DNA of 38,611 nt from Rhizobium sp. Root483D2 (GCF_001426685.1 NZ_LMFB01000001.1:418121-456731), one strand, 5' to 3'. Counted from the first letter of the stretch, positions 15,300 to 24,093 are shown. Notes: generated by a model not told the origin, from the sequence alone. Made by a program: numbers and translations.

Positions 15300-17000
15300 A
15301 TGCCTGACACATTGATGCAGACCCCCGGCCCGCAATCGGCCAAACCCTGGCTGCAATCCTACCCCCCCGGCATGCCGAGCCATATCGATCCCCTGCCCTA
15401 CAATTCGATCGGCGATCTCTTTGTGCAGTCTTGCAAAAGATATGCCGATCGCGCCGCCTTTACCTGCATGGGAAAGACGCTGACCTTTGCGGATCTCGAG
15501 GCGCAAAGCAGGAAGATTGGGGCGTGGCTGCAATCGACAGGCCTTGCCAAGGGTGATCGCGTCGCGGTGATGATGCCGAACATCCTGCAGAACCCGGTGA
15601 TCGTCTTCGGTATTCTTCGGGCCGGCTATACGGTCGTCAATGTCAATCCGCTCTATACGCCGCGCGAGCTGGAACACCAGCTGAAGGATTCCGGCGCCAA
15701 GGCGATCTTCGTTCTCGAAAACTTCGCCCATACCGTAGAGCAGGTGGCGGCACGCACGGATCTGAAGCACACCGTCGTCGCCACCATGGGCGACCTTCTC
15801 GGGCTCAAAGGCCTGATCGTCAATATCGTCGTGCGCAAGGTGAAAAAGCTGGTCCCGGCCTGGTCGCTGCCAGGGCACGTGCCCTTCAGGGCCGTTCTTG
15901 CAAAGGGTGCCGGCCAGACACTCAAGGCGGTCGATGTGAAACCCGCCGACGTCGCCTTCCTGCAATATACCGGCGGCACCACCGGCGTCTCCAAGGGCGC
16001 GACGTTGACACATTCCAACCTGTTGTCGAACATGGCGCAAATGGGCCTATGGCTGGACACGGCCTTCTTGCAGAAGAAACGGCCGGAACGGCTGGTGTTT
16101 CTATGCGCCCTGCCGCTGTATCACATCTTCGCGCTCACCGTGAATTCGCTGATGGGCTTGAGCACTGGTGGTGAAAATATCCTGATCCCCAACCCGCGCG
16201 ACATCCCGGCCTTCGTCAAGGAAATCGCCAAATACAAGGTCAATATCTTCCCCGGCCTCAACACGCTTTTCAACGCGCTGATGAACAATGCCGAATTTCA
16301 GAAGCTGGACTTTACCGACCTGGCCCTGACCTTTGGCGGCGGCATGGCAGTGCAGCGTCCGGTCGCCGAACGCTGGGAAGCCATGACGGGATCGCCGATC
16401 AAGGAGGGCTATGGTCTTTCTGAAACATCTCCGGTCGCCACCGCCAACCGGCTCGACGGACGCGACTTCACCGGCACGATCGGCCTGCCGCTGCCCTCCA
16501 CCGATGTCGAGATCCGCGACGAAGACGGCAATGCGATGCCGCTTGGCGATATCGGCGAAATCTGCATCCGGGGGCCGCAGGTCATGGCCGGCTACTGGCA
16601 GCGTCCTGACGAAACCGCGAAGGCCATTTCCGATGACGGGTTTTTCCGCTCAGGCGATATCGGCTTCATGAACCCGGAAGGGCTGGTGAAGATCGTCGAT
16701 CGCAAGAAGGATATGATCCTGGTTTCCGGCTTCAACGTCTTTCCCAACGAGATCGAGGAAGTGGCAATGACCCTTGCCGGCATTCTCGAATGCGCGGCGA
16801 TCGGCGTGCCGGACGAACATTCCGGCGAGGCCGTCAAGCTGTTCGTCGTCAAGAAGGATCAGAACCTGACGGAGGCGGATGTCAAAAAGCATTGCATCGC
16901 CAACCTGACCAACTACAAGCGCCCAAGATTTGTTGAGTTCCGCACCGAACTGCCGAAGTCGAATGTCGGCAAGATCCTGCGCAAGGACCTGCGAGGGTAG
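15300..17000 (+). CDS. fadD: Long-chain fatty-acid--CoA ligase
   Basis: This 566-residue AMP-forming ligase activates fatty acids with ATP and CoA and so feeds beta-oxidation; it acts at the inner face of the membrane. ATG 15300 follows GAGGGAGAGAG. The ATP/AMP motif YTGGTTGVSKGA lies at residues 223-234, the second adenylation motif GYGLSETSP at 370-378, and the FACS segment around DGFFRSGDIGFMN and KKDMILVSGFNVFPNEIEE. The C-terminal catalytic lysine motif PKSNVGKILRK is intact. Length and architecture match FadD. It sits next to pgi, as I recall for S. meliloti fadD, where loss of the gene affects swarming. Expression is probably controlled by the palindrome at 15087-15102, and transcription ends at the tandem hairpins after the stop. 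Confidence 0.93.
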   Translation: MPDTLMQTPGPQSAKPWLQSYPPGMPSHIDPLPYNSIGDLFVQSCKRYADRAAFTCMGKTLTFADLEAQSRKIGAWLQSTGLAKGDRVAVMMPNILQNPVIVFGILRAGYTVVNVNPLYTPRELEHQLKDSGAKAIFVLENFAHTVEQVAARTDLKHTVVATMGDLLGLKGLIVNIVVRKVKKLVPAWSLPGHVPFRAVLAKGAGQTLKAVDVKPADVAFLQYTGGTTGVSKGATLTHSNLLSNMAQMGLWLDTAFLQKKRPERLVFLCALPLYHIFALTVNSLMGLSTGGENILIPNPRDIPAFVKEIAKYKVNIFPGLNTLFNALMNNAEFQKLDFTDLALTFGGGMAVQRPVAERWEAMTGSPIKEGYGLSETSPVATANRLDGRDFTGTIGLPLPSTDVEIRDEDGNAMPLGDIGEICIRGPQVMAGYWQRPDETAKAISDDGFFRSGDIGFMNPEGLVKIVDRKKDMILVSGFNVFPNEIEEVAMTLAGILECAAIGVPDEHSGEAVKLFVVKKDQNLTEADVKKHCIANLTNYKRPRFVEFRTELPKSNVGKILRKDLRG

Positions 17001-17048
17001 GAGGTGGTCCCTTGTCAGAGTGCGGAAAAGCCGCTATTTTGGTGGAGT

Positions 17049-17086
17049 AGTGGCCGGAGCGCGAACTCCAGCCACTGTTTTATTAT
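17049..17086 (+). terminator. fadD terminator, first hairpin
   Basis: AGTGGC (17049-17054) and GGAG (17056-17059) pair with CTCC (17066-17069) and GCCACT (17071-17076), giving a 10-bp stem with one opposed mismatch. It is followed by GTTTTATTAT, a fair U-rich tail. Confidence 0.75.
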
Positions 17087-17099
17087 CTTAAGATATTGA

Positions 17100-17137
17100 C
17101 CCGCACGGTGAGTGACCAGCTCGTGCGGGTTTTTCTT
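17100..17137 (+). terminator. fadD terminator, second hairpin
   Basis: CCCGCACG (17100-17107) pairs perfectly with CGTGCGGG (17122-17129) around a 14-base loop and is followed immediately by TTTTTCTT. This is a classic intrinsic terminator placed 24 bases after the first hairpin. Confidence 0.85.
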
Positions 17138-17445
17138 ATGCCAAACGTGATGCTAAATGGTTGAAACCACATAGATCACCTCCACATTCGAGGACGGGGC
17201 TGTGTCCTGCTACAGTCCGGAAAGCCCATCCGTCCGGATGCGCCAGCTGGCATGGCGCTGCTGCTTTCGTCCCTGAACGAAACAACAATAATCCAAACGG
17301 CGCAATTCACAACCATAAGGTGACTCCAGGTTGTTTCATCAATGACGTGCTGCGGGTTTTTTAGCCTTCGCGTGAGGACAGGCTTGATTTGCTGAGGGCA
17401 AAGCGACTAGCTATCGCAACCCTTCCGCAACGCAAGGAACCTGCC
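17138..17445 (+). other. pgi upstream region
   Basis: There is no supported gene between the fadD terminators and pgi. A weak promoter-like pair, TTGATT (17384-17389) and TAGCTA (17408-17413) with 18-base spacing, lies close to pgi and would give a leader of about 25 bases. The short frame from 17161 has no ribosome site and atypical composition. Confidence 0.3.
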
Positions 17446-19071
17446 ATGAGCGCGCTTGTCGAACAGCTGAAATCCACCGTTTCCGACACCAACGCAACCG
17501 ACATCCGGGCTGCTTTCGCCAGCGATCCCAAGCGTTTCGCCAAATATAGCGTGACCCTTGACGACATGCTGTTCGACTACTCGAAATGCGCCGTCAACGA
17601 GAAGGTGCTGGACGGGCTGGAGACGATCGCCAAGGCTGCCAAGGTGGCTGAAAAACGCGATGCGATGTTTGCCGGCGATATCATCAACATCACCGAAGGC
17701 CGCGCGGTGCTGCACACCGCACTGCGCAACCGGTCAAACACGCCGGTTCTGGTCGATGGCAAGGATGTGATGCCGGATGTCAACGCCGTGCTTGCGGCCA
17801 TGGGCGTCTTTTCCGATGGCATCCGCTCGGGCGCTCTGAAGGGCGCAACCGGCAAGAAGATCACCGACGTCATCAATATCGGCATCGGCGGCTCCGATCT
17901 CGGCCCGGTCATGGCGACGCTGGCGCTTGCGCCCGATCATGACGGCCCGCGCCTGCATTTCGTTTCCAATATCGACGGTGCGCATATCGCCGATACGCTG
18001 AAGCTTCTCGACGCCGAAACATCGCTGTTCATTGTTGCATCGAAGACCTTCACCACCATCGAGACGATGACCAATGCCGCAACCGCGCGCGCCTTCATCG
18101 CCGAAAAGCTGGGCGAAGAGGCCGTCGGCCATCATTTCTGCGCCGTCTCCACGGCACTCGACAAAGTTGCCGCGTTCGGCATCGATAGCGACCGCATCTT
18201 CGGTTTCTGGGACTGGGTCGGCGGGCGCTATTCGATCTGGTCGGCGATCGGCCTGCCGCTGATGATTGCCATTGGCAAGGAGAATTTTGGGGAGTTCCTG
18301 GCCGGCGCGCATGCGATCGACAATCATTTCCGCACCGCGCCCTTGCGCGAAAACATCCCGATGCTGCTTGGCCTTCTCGGCTTCTACCATCGCAACGTGC
18401 TCGGCTATGCGACGCGCGCCATCCTGCCCTATGATCAGCGCCTGTCGCGCTTTCCCGCCTATCTGCAGCAACTCGACATGGAATCGAACGGTAAAGGCGT
18501 GACGCTGGATGGCACGCCGGTCGAGGGCAATTCCGGTCCGGTCGTCTGGGGCGAACCCGGCACCAACGGGCAACACGCCTTCTACCAGCTCATCCATCAG
18601 GGCACGAGCATCATCCCGGCTGAGTTCATGATCGCTGCCAACGGCCATGAACCGAACCTGCGCCACCAGCATCAGCTACTCATGGCCAATTGCCTTGCCC
18701 AGTCGGAAGCCCTGATGAAGGGCCGCACGCTGGAGGAGGCCAAGGCCCAGATGGCGGCCAAGGGTCAGGACAAGGATTTCATCGACCGTATCGCGCCGCA
18801 CCGCGTCTTCACCGGCAACCGCCCGTCGCTGACGTTCGTTTATGACGAGATGACGCCCTTCACCTTCGGCCGCCTGATCGCGCTCTACGAACACCGCGTC
18901 TTTGTCGAGGGCGCGCTGTTCAATATCAATTCCTTCGACCAGTGGGGCGTCGAGCTTGGCAAGGAACTGGCAACGGGTCTGCTGCCTGTCGTTGAAGGCA
19001 AGGAAAGTGCTGCCGGCCATGATTCCTCGACTGCTGGGCTGGTTGCCGCGCTGTTGAAGGCTGGGAAATAA
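17446..19071 (+). CDS. pgi: Glucose-6-phosphate isomerase
   Basis: A cytosolic enzyme of 541 residues that interconverts glucose 6-phosphate and fructose 6-phosphate. It links the fructose uptake genes downstream (Frk product) to the Entner-Doudoroff and pentose pathways common in rhizobia. ATG 17446 follows AAGGA and gives [19 protein letters not shown]. Both family signatures are present: [14 protein letters not shown] and the C-terminal [13 protein letters not shown], whose Lys is catalytic. The substrate-binding [16 protein letters not shown] and the [15 protein letters not shown] segment with the catalytic Glu are intact. The length is normal for the alphaproteobacterial form. It has a strong hairpin after its stop, so it is probably monocistronic. 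Confidence 0.96.
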   Translation: MSALVEQLKSTVSDTNATDIRAAFASDPKRFAKYSVTLDDMLFDYSKCAVNEKVLDGLETIAKAAKVAEKRDAMFAGDIINITEGRAVLHTALRNRSNTPVLVDGKDVMPDVNAVLAAMGVFSDGIRSGALKGATGKKITDVINIGIGGSDLGPVMATLALAPDHDGPRLHFVSNIDGAHIADTLKLLDAETSLFIVASKTFTTIETMTNAATARAFIAEKLGEEAVGHHFCAVSTALDKVAAFGIDSDRIFGFWDWVGGRYSIWSAIGLPLMIAIGKENFGEFLAGAHAIDNHFRTAPLRENIPMLLGLLGFYHRNVLGYATRAILPYDQRLSRFPAYLQQLDMESNGKGVTLDGTPVEGNSGPVVWGEPGTNGQHAFYQLIHQGTSIIPAEFMIAANGHEPNLRHQHQLLMANCLAQSEALMKGRTLEEAKAQMAAKGQDKDFIDRIAPHRVFTGNRPSLTFVYDEMTPFTFGRLIALYEHRVFVEGALFNINSFDQWGVELGKELATGLLPVVEGKESAAGHDSSTAGLVAALLKAGK

Positions 19072-19093
19072 CGGCTGTACTGACGCACCCGAT

Positions 19094-19128
19094 GAATACA
19101 GGCTGAACGCACAATTCAGCCTGTATTC
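19094..19128 (+). terminator. pgi 3' hairpin
   Basis: GAATACAGGCTGAA (19094-19107) and TTCAGCCTGTATTC (19115-19128) form a perfect 14-bp stem with a 7-base loop, 22 bases after the pgi stop. No U-run follows, so it may act with Rho or as an RNA-stabilising end. Confidence 0.65.
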
Positions 19129-19205
19129 GGACACAATGCGATATCTCTCAACCCGCGTCCTCAAGCCGGAGACATCTCCTGCGGCGCACGGGTTCGGGGC
19201 ATCAG

Positions 19206-19448
19206 GTGGAACACTATTTCTTCGATCTGCATTTCGGCAATGAGCGGGTTGTCGATGAAGAGGGCGTTGATCATTTCGACGTCGGGTCCGCCGTTTATTA
19301 CGGCCAGAGAATTGCCGACAGGATCGGCCGCGATAGCGACTATCGCTCGCTCACCGTCCATGTGCGCACCTTCGAAGGCTCTCTTCTGGCGGTTGTCGCG
19401 ACTTCCGCAGGACGTGGCTTCGAGCAGATGGCATTGATGGGCCGGTAA
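19206..19448 (+). CDS. Small DUF6894-like hypothetical protein
   Basis: 80 residues from GTG 19206. The N-terminal pattern EHYFFDLHFGNERVVDEEG resembles the small alphaproteobacterial family DUF6894, whose members start with a Y-FD-x(5)-D-E-G phrase followed by a helix. It continues with YYGQRIADRIGRDSDY and a strand segment SLTVHVRTFEGSLLAVV. No signal peptide or membrane helix was seen. The ribosome site is weak (GGGG about 10 bases upstream), and no better start exists. The function is unknown, and the family assignment is from memory of the motif. Confidence 0.6.
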   Translation: MEHYFFDLHFGNERVVDEEGVDHFDVGSAVYYGQRIADRIGRDSDYRSLTVHVRTFEGSLLAVVATSAGRGFEQMALMGR

Positions 19449-19601
19449 ATCTCCACTCTTGCGCCAGACATCTTTTCGATCGGCCGAACCGATCATCCGC
19501 CTGTCATCAGAGCATGATCAAAGGGGGCAAATGCAGCCGCCACCTGATTCGAGGTCAGCCGGTGCTCCCCGGCCGGTGGCAAAGCCCCGTCGAGGCGACC
19601 T

Positions 19602-20645
19602 ATGGAAAAAACCGTTCTCGTTGTCACCGATGCCTGGCACCCGCAGGTCAACGGCGTCGTGCGCACGCTGGATGAACTCGCCCGATCCTTGAAGGAACAG
19701 GGCATTGCCATTCATTTCCTGACGCCAGAGCGTTTTGCGACCTTCCCACTGCCCTTCTATTCCGACATCCGGCTGGCGCTGCCGATGCGCCGTCAGGTGG
19801 CGGATGAAATCGACGCGGTGGCGCCGGACTATATTCATATTGCAACGGAGGGGCCGCTTGGCCTGGTGGCGCGCGGCATCTGCCTGCGCCGCAAGCTGCC
19901 GTTCACGACCAGCTACCACACCCGGTTTCCGGAATTCGTCAGCGCCCGCCTGCCCATCCCGGAAAGCTGGAGCTATTGGTGGCTGCGCCAGTTTCACAAT
20001 TCCGGCAATGGCATGATGGTGGCGACCGCTTCGCTGGGAACGGAAATGGCAGCCCACGGCTTTCACAATATCAAGCGCTGGACACGCGGCATCGACACCA
20101 CGCTGTTTGATCCGGCGCGCCGTCAGGACCTGCCGTTTCCGCGTCCGATCTTCCTGAATGTCGGGCGCGTTGCCGTCGAGAAGAACCTGCCGGCTTTCCT
20201 CGATCTCGACCTGCCGGGCAGCAAGGTCGTCGTCGGCGATGGGCCCGATCTTGCGGCTTTGCGCCAGCGCTATCCGGATGTGCATTTCCTTGGAAAACGC
20301 CTTGGCACGGAGCTGGCGGCGATCTACGCCTCGGCGGATGTCTTCGTCTTTCCAAGCCGGGTCGATACGTTCGGCAATGTCATTCTGGAAGCGCTCGCGA
20401 GCGGCTGTCCGGTGGCCGCCTTTCCGGTGACGGCACCGAAGGATATTCTCAGCGATGGCGGTGGCGTCGTGTCGATCGACCTGCGCCAGGCAGCCCTCGC
20501 GGCCCTCACATACTCTCGGGAAGAGGCGCGCCAAAAGGCGCTGACATTCAGCTGGAGCGAATGCGCCCGCCAGTTTCTCTCCAACCTCGCCGGTGTGCCG
20601 CGCGGCGCCTTTGCCGGACGCGAGCGCCGGCTGGGAGTGATGTAA
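19602..20645 (+). CDS. GT4-family glycosyltransferase, GT-B fold
   Basis: 347 residues from ATG 19602. The N-terminal domain opens with the family phrase TDAWHPQVNGVVRTLDEL (a glycine-rich loop as in plant and bacterial diacylglycerol or phosphatidylinositol glycosyltransferases). The C-terminal donor-binding domain has NVGRVAVEKNLPAFL and VFPSRVDTFGNVILEALASG. The usual E-x7-E of GT4 enzymes reads D-x7-E here, a common variant. It therefore probably transfers a sugar from a nucleotide donor to a membrane lipid or a surface sugar on the cytoplasmic face; donor and acceptor cannot be told. No membrane helix is present. It is not in an operon with the next genes, because a repeat element and the accessory insert follow. 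Confidence 0.82.
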   Translation: MEKTVLVVTDAWHPQVNGVVRTLDELARSLKEQGIAIHFLTPERFATFPLPFYSDIRLALPMRRQVADEIDAVAPDYIHIATEGPLGLVARGICLRRKLPFTTSYHTRFPEFVSARLPIPESWSYWWLRQFHNSGNGMMVATASLGTEMAAHGFHNIKRWTRGIDTTLFDPARRQDLPFPRPIFLNVGRVAVEKNLPAFLDLDLPGSKVVVGDGPDLAALRQRYPDVHFLGKRLGTELAAIYASADVFVFPSRVDTFGNVILEALASGCPVAAFPVTAPKDILSDGGGVVSIDLRQAALAALTYSREEARQKALTFSWSECARQFLSNLAGVPRGAFAGRERRLGVM

Positions 20646-21052
20646 GAGCCCGATGCAGCTTATCGCAATACCCTCCCCTTGAGGGGGAGGGTCGGAGCGG
20701 AGCTCCGGGGTGGGGTGATCCACCCCAATAGCGAGACAAGATTAAGGCCGCGATCGTCCGACCGCACCCGCCGCTTTGCAGCGGCACCCCCTCAAGAGAG
20801 AATCAAAGATAGGAAAGTCTACGGCCATTGGCCTTGGATCGTCCCGCCTTTAAGCAGCAACCTTTCAAACATCTGGCACGACGCGCATTCGAAAAAGAAA
20901 ATTGTAAAACCGAATTTTTTCTATCGGAGCAGCGACACGGTTGCGACCTAGTCCGCACTATGCCGCATTTAAACTCGATGAGCCGGGTTTTAAATATACG
21001 CAACAGCGGATCAGCCTAGCAGTCTCACTCGTTTTCAAGGAGCCGCTTCGTG
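20646..21052. other. Gene-poor start of the accessory insert
   Basis: The first part holds the palindromic repeat at 20671-20796. From about 20810 composition becomes clearly AT-richer, with runs such as GAATTTTTTC. A short plus-strand frame (20941-21129, ending in ENTTFL) is open but has no ribosome site or recognisable homology and may be gene debris. Confidence 0.4.
20671..20796. repeat. Mosaic palindromic intergenic element
   Basis: The element is framed by CTTGAGGGGG (20678-20687) and its reverse complement CCCCCTCAAG (20787-20796). Inside are further hairpins: CCCTCCCC/GGGGAGGG (20671-20691), CGGAGCTCCG, GGGGTGG/CCACCCC (20707-20726) and GCCGCT/AGCGGC near 20770-20785. This looks like a rhizobial RIME/BIME-type mobile repeat. 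It marks the left side of the accessory insert. Confidence 0.65.
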
Positions 21053-21328
21053 ATGAGCACACCATGTCGGGAGGGCGCCTTGTATTATATGCTGAAGATA
21101 AAGCCCACGAAAACACAACATTTCTATGATTGCGAGGTGGATGTTTTCGAGCAAAAATCCCGGTCGTTATATATACGCCATAGCCAAATAATGCCTTGTG
21201 TATCGCATCCTATGGAGGAAACAGTCGGTAAACTTGAACCTCTCTTCGCCTCTGTCACGGCATTGACGCCAGGCGGAGCTCAAGCCTGCGAAGACGATCA
21301 CGTCATCTGCTTTGTGCGCCGAAAATGA
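21053..21328 (+). CDS. Hypothetical 91-residue protein in AT-rich insert
   Basis: ATG 21053 (or GTG 21050) follows AAGGAG (21038-21043) at a good distance. The product starts MSTPCREGALYYMLKIKP and ends CEDDHVICFVRRK. The scattered Cys residues and the final C-x-D-x-V-x-C-F-x-x-R-R tail recall, weakly, the TIGR04076 family of small cysteine-containing proteins, but I would not assign it. Codon use is unlike the core genes, as in the rest of the insert. It lies just before a decayed amidohydrolase and may be a remnant itself. Confidence 0.4.
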   Translation: MSTPCREGALYYMLKIKPTKTQHFYDCEVDVFEQKSRSLYIRHSQIMPCVSHPMEETVGKLEPLFASVTALTPGGAQACEDDHVICFVRRK

Positions 21329-21347
21329 AACATGATTGCTATGAGGT

Positions 21348-21860
21348 TTCGCTCCAACTATTCGGACCTGCTTGGAAGAAGGAGTTTCTACAATCGAGCA
21401 TGGCACGCTTATTAAAGATGAAGAATGTCTCCTTTTGGCGAGCCTTGGAATTCCTCTGATCCCAACAGCGAGCGTCCTGAGCATTTTCGAACCTACTGCT
21501 CTCCCTAGCGATCTTCAGGGAAAGTTCGAAGCGGTATGAAATTCGTCGAAGGCTTCTCTTAGTCGCGTGATTCAGAAAGGTGTGTGCATTGCTTTCGGGA
21601 CAGCTGCGGGAGTCATCCCACACGGTGAAAAAGCGAGAGAGCTAGAGATATATGCCTCGTCGGGCATGACCAATTGCAAGGCAATCAGCACGGCGACATC
21701 AGTGATACCATAGGGTTAACCGGTTGTGGTGTTGTCGCAGAAGGAATGCGAGCGGACTTAATATGTCTTCGATAGGACCCCTTAGCTTCGCCTGCGTCAC
21801 TAAGAACTATAGTGCATGTTATTACGCCAAATTTCATTGTCTCTGTGCCCCGCAAATTAG
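21348..21860 (+). pseudogene. Decayed metal-dependent amidohydrolase, C-terminal part
   Basis: Frame 3 reads IRTCLEEGVSTIEHGTLIKD, the T/SIEHG metal-site segment of COG1228 amidohydrolases (imidazolonepropionase/Xaa-Pro-dipeptidase-like). After an in-frame TGA (21537-21539) it continues as KGVCIAFGTAAGVIPHGEKA and SSGMTNCKAISTATS, matching the usual GVKIAFGTDAG-x-PHGEN. The Asp of GTDAG is Ala here. Near 21700 the match shifts to frame 2 as GLTGCGVVAEGMRADLI, crosses TAG (21773-21775) and runs on to about 21860 as LRTIVHVITPNFIV, like a normal C-terminus. Two stops, one frameshift, loss of a metal Asp and absence of the N-terminal half show that it is dead. It directly precedes the DMT permease, which suggests an original catabolism-plus-transport pair. 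Confidence 0.8.
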
Positions 21861-21872
21861 CTGAGGTTTCCA

Positions 21873-22748
21873 GTGCAAACAGGCAGTCCGAATTTCTTAT
21901 CGGTCAGGAAATATACGATATTAACTGCGCCATGTGTCTTCGCGTGGTCTCTTTGGCCAGTACTTGCAATATCTGCAGCGGATTTGCCACCGATATTCGC
22001 AACATCTCTATTCTTTGGGGCTGGATTCTTATTCTACTGTATTTTTGCCATATTATCTGGGGCAAAATTGACATTTATATCAGACACACCGCCTTTGTTG
22101 CTGGCGGTTGGAACGCTTGGCTTATCTGGTAACGTCGCTTTTTTCAATCTTGGGATTAGATATTCTGACCCAGTACTTGTAAATATAATAGCTTATTCTT
22201 GGCCTATTTTCACGAGTGTCATTGCATATTTTCTCGGGCTAGCTCGGTTGAATAAATTAGCAGTTCTCGGACTGGTTATTTCGTTTATTGGAGTTGCGGT
22301 CCTTTTTTACGGGCAGATTGACCCCAGTTGGATTGGTCTGTGCGCAGCTTCATTTAGCGCTTTGTGCTGGGGAACATATAGTGCCGTCCGTAAGTACTGG
22401 GCGGCTTCAACCGGTGGCGAGATGGCTGCGTTTGCGGGTGTTTCAGCACTATTGCTGTTCGTGGTGTCGGCCTTGACGGGAGACATTTCGATGCCAAACA
22501 GCAGCATGATAATGGTTGTCTTCCTAGTCGGACTTATCCCAGTCGCGATTGGCAATACTCTATGGGACATAGGGATGGTTCGAGGAAACCAAGTGATACT
22601 TTCCGCGCTCGCTTTCGCAACGCCGATATTAGCAACCTGTTGGCTTGCCATTTGGGGCGGCTCAACAGTTTCTCAGGGCGTTGTAATATCTCTGCTTATC
22701 GTGATTGTAGGCATTGCTTTGACTGTCAAAAATACATCGGATATCTGA
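21873..22748 (+). CDS. DMT/EamA-family permease
   Basis: 291 residues from GTG 21873 (GAGG upstream). It has about ten hydrophobic segments in two EamA-like repeats; a typical phrase is NLGIRYSDPVLVNIIAYSWP at the end of the first repeat, and VGLIPVAIGNTLWDIGMV lies in the second. The family exports or imports small metabolites such as amino acids and drugs. The context (remnant amidohydrolase directly upstream) hints at a peptide- or amino-acid-derived substrate, which is only inference. Codon use includes many ATA, TTA and AGT codons, unlike the high-GC neighbours, which indicates horizontal transfer. The frame is intact. Confidence 0.82.
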   Translation: MQTGSPNFLSVRKYTILTAPCVFAWSLWPVLAISAADLPPIFATSLFFGAGFLFYCIFAILSGAKLTFISDTPPLLLAVGTLGLSGNVAFFNLGIRYSDPVLVNIIAYSWPIFTSVIAYFLGLARLNKLAVLGLVISFIGVAVLFYGQIDPSWIGLCAASFSALCWGTYSAVRKYWAASTGGEMAAFAGVSALLLFVVSALTGDISMPNSSMIMVVFLVGLIPVAIGNTLWDIGMVRGNQVILSALAFATPILATCWLAIWGGSTVSQGVVISLLIVIVGIALTVKNTSDI

Positions 22749-22774
22749 CCGATCCGCTTCGATTGAGCTAATGA

Positions 22775-23014
22775 CGTCATGGCGGCGAAGTCTTCTGCTT
22801 CCGGGGTCGCAAGGGTAATCTGATCAAGGTTCTGTGGCACGACGGGGTCGGCATGTCGCTTTACCTGAAGCGGCTTGAAGCCGGAAAGTTCATCTGGCCG
22901 GTCAGCCAGAATGGCTTCGCCGTGCCAGTGTCGGCGGCGCAACTCGGCTATCTTCTGGAAGGGATCGACTGGCGCAATCCACGCTGGACGCGGCGACCTG
23001 CAACGACAGTATAG
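22775..23014 (+). pseudogene. tnpB: IS66-family tnpB (orf2) remnant
   Basis: From HGGEVFCFRGRKGNLIKVLW through AAQLGYLLEGIDWRNP to the TAG at 23012-23014 the frame matches the C-terminal two thirds of the IS66 accessory protein TnpB (IS66 Orf2). The 5' part is missing: the frame is closed by TGA (22772-22774) just before the match, and the similarity begins abruptly 27 bases after the permease stop. No tnpA, tnpC or complete terminal repeat is present, so only a fragment survives. Its composition is GC-rich again, so it was acquired separately from the permease. Confidence 0.85.
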
Positions 23015-23149
23015 TCGCCAACCGTTCCTGCTTTTGTTAGGCTTTCTGTGGTTCGGTGGTAGCTTTCGGCCATGGATGATGCTGCGTCAGAGATAGCCAG
23101 ACCGCGCGCCGCGCTTGCGGCATCGGCAGCGCGCGCCTGGAAAGCGAGC

Positions 23150-24076
23150 TTAAAGCCCGATCTCGTAGCTCCAGGGCGGGTTGGCGCCGGCGCGTGAGAC
23201 GGTCACGGCGGCGGCTTTTGCGCCCAGCGCCAGCGCGTCGCGCACAGCGCTCTCGCTGAGCGTCGCAACCTGTTCCTTGGTCAGGAGATTGTTCATCTTC
23301 AGCGATGCCAAAATGCCGGCATCGAACGTATCACCGGCGCCGACGGTATCGACAACCTCGACCTTTTCGCCCGGCACCGAGACCTTGCCGCGCGCCGTGT
23401 AACCATCGGCACCATCAGCACCCCTGGTGATGACGACGAGTTTGGGGCCGCGCTGCAGCCATTTGGCCACCAGCTCGTCATGGGTGCCCTCTTCGCCGAA
23501 CCAGTCGAGATCCTCGTCGGAGAATTTCACGATATCGGACATTTCAGCCATGCGCAGCATGCGGGCCTTGTGGGCCTGCGCATCCTTGATGAAGCCGGGG
23601 CGAATGTTCGGGTCGAAGGAAATCACCCGCTTCTGGTACTCGCGGGTCATCAGCGCTTCGTAAGTGGAGCCGCACGGTTCGGGGATCAGGCTGATGGCGC
23701 CAAAATGCAGCGCCTCGCAGAAATCTCCAAGCGCCGGCAGATGGTCCTTGGTGATCATCCGGCCGGCCGTGTTTTCGTCGAAGAAGGCATAGGTTGCCGA
23801 GCCGTTGACCAGTTTGACGAAGGCGACCGTGGTGTGCAGCGACAGCGTTGCGCAGGGGCCGAAATCGACATTGCTGGATTTCAGTGTTTCGCGCAGCATA
23901 TCGCCGAACATATCGTCGGAAAGACCGGTGAAGAACCCGGTGGGGATGCCGAGACGCCCAAGCGCGATGGCCGTGTTGAAGATAGCACCGCCGGAATAGG
24001 GCGCAAATGCCGTTTCGCCTGCCGTCGTCTGGCGTGGCAGCATATCGATCAGGGCTTCCCCACAGCAAACGATCAC
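23150..24076 (-). CDS. frk: Fructokinase, PfkB family
   Basis: 308 residues from GTG 24076, preceded by GGGAGGA at 7 bases. It phosphorylates fructose to fructose 6-phosphate with ATP in the cytoplasm, the step after uptake by the Frc transporter encoded nearby. PfkB signature 1 lies around GGAIFNTAIALGRLG and signature 2 is DTVGAGDTFDAGIL with the catalytic Asp. Substrate-site residues around ISFDPNIRPGF are family-typical. It lies 74 bases after pyrE on the same strand and may share its transcript; an ATTGAA-N6-TTCAAT palindrome in the gap could add its own control. The gene is intact. Confidence 0.92.
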   Translation of the reverse strand: MIVCCGEALIDMLPRQTTAGETAFAPYSGGAIFNTAIALGRLGIPTGFFTGLSDDMFGDMLRETLKSSNVDFGPCATLSLHTTVAFVKLVNGSATYAFFDENTAGRMITKDHLPALGDFCEALHFGAISLIPEPCGSTYEALMTREYQKRVISFDPNIRPGFIKDAQAHKARMLRMAEMSDIVKFSDEDLDWFGEEGTHDELVAKWLQRGPKLVVITRGADGADGYTARGKVSVPGEKVEVVDTVGAGDTFDAGILASLKMNNLLTKEQVATLSESAVRDALALGAKAAAVTVSRAGANPPWSYEIGL

Positions 24077-24093
24077 GGCAACGTCCTCCCCAT

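Noticed and set aside
15125..15315. Short leader ORFs overlapping the fadD start
   Set aside because: No ribosome sites, and the frames are not supported by codon use; more likely an untranslated leader.
19478..19494. GATCGG/CCGATC hairpin after the DUF6894-like gene
   Set aside because: It has only 6-bp arms and no T-tail; too weak to call a terminator.
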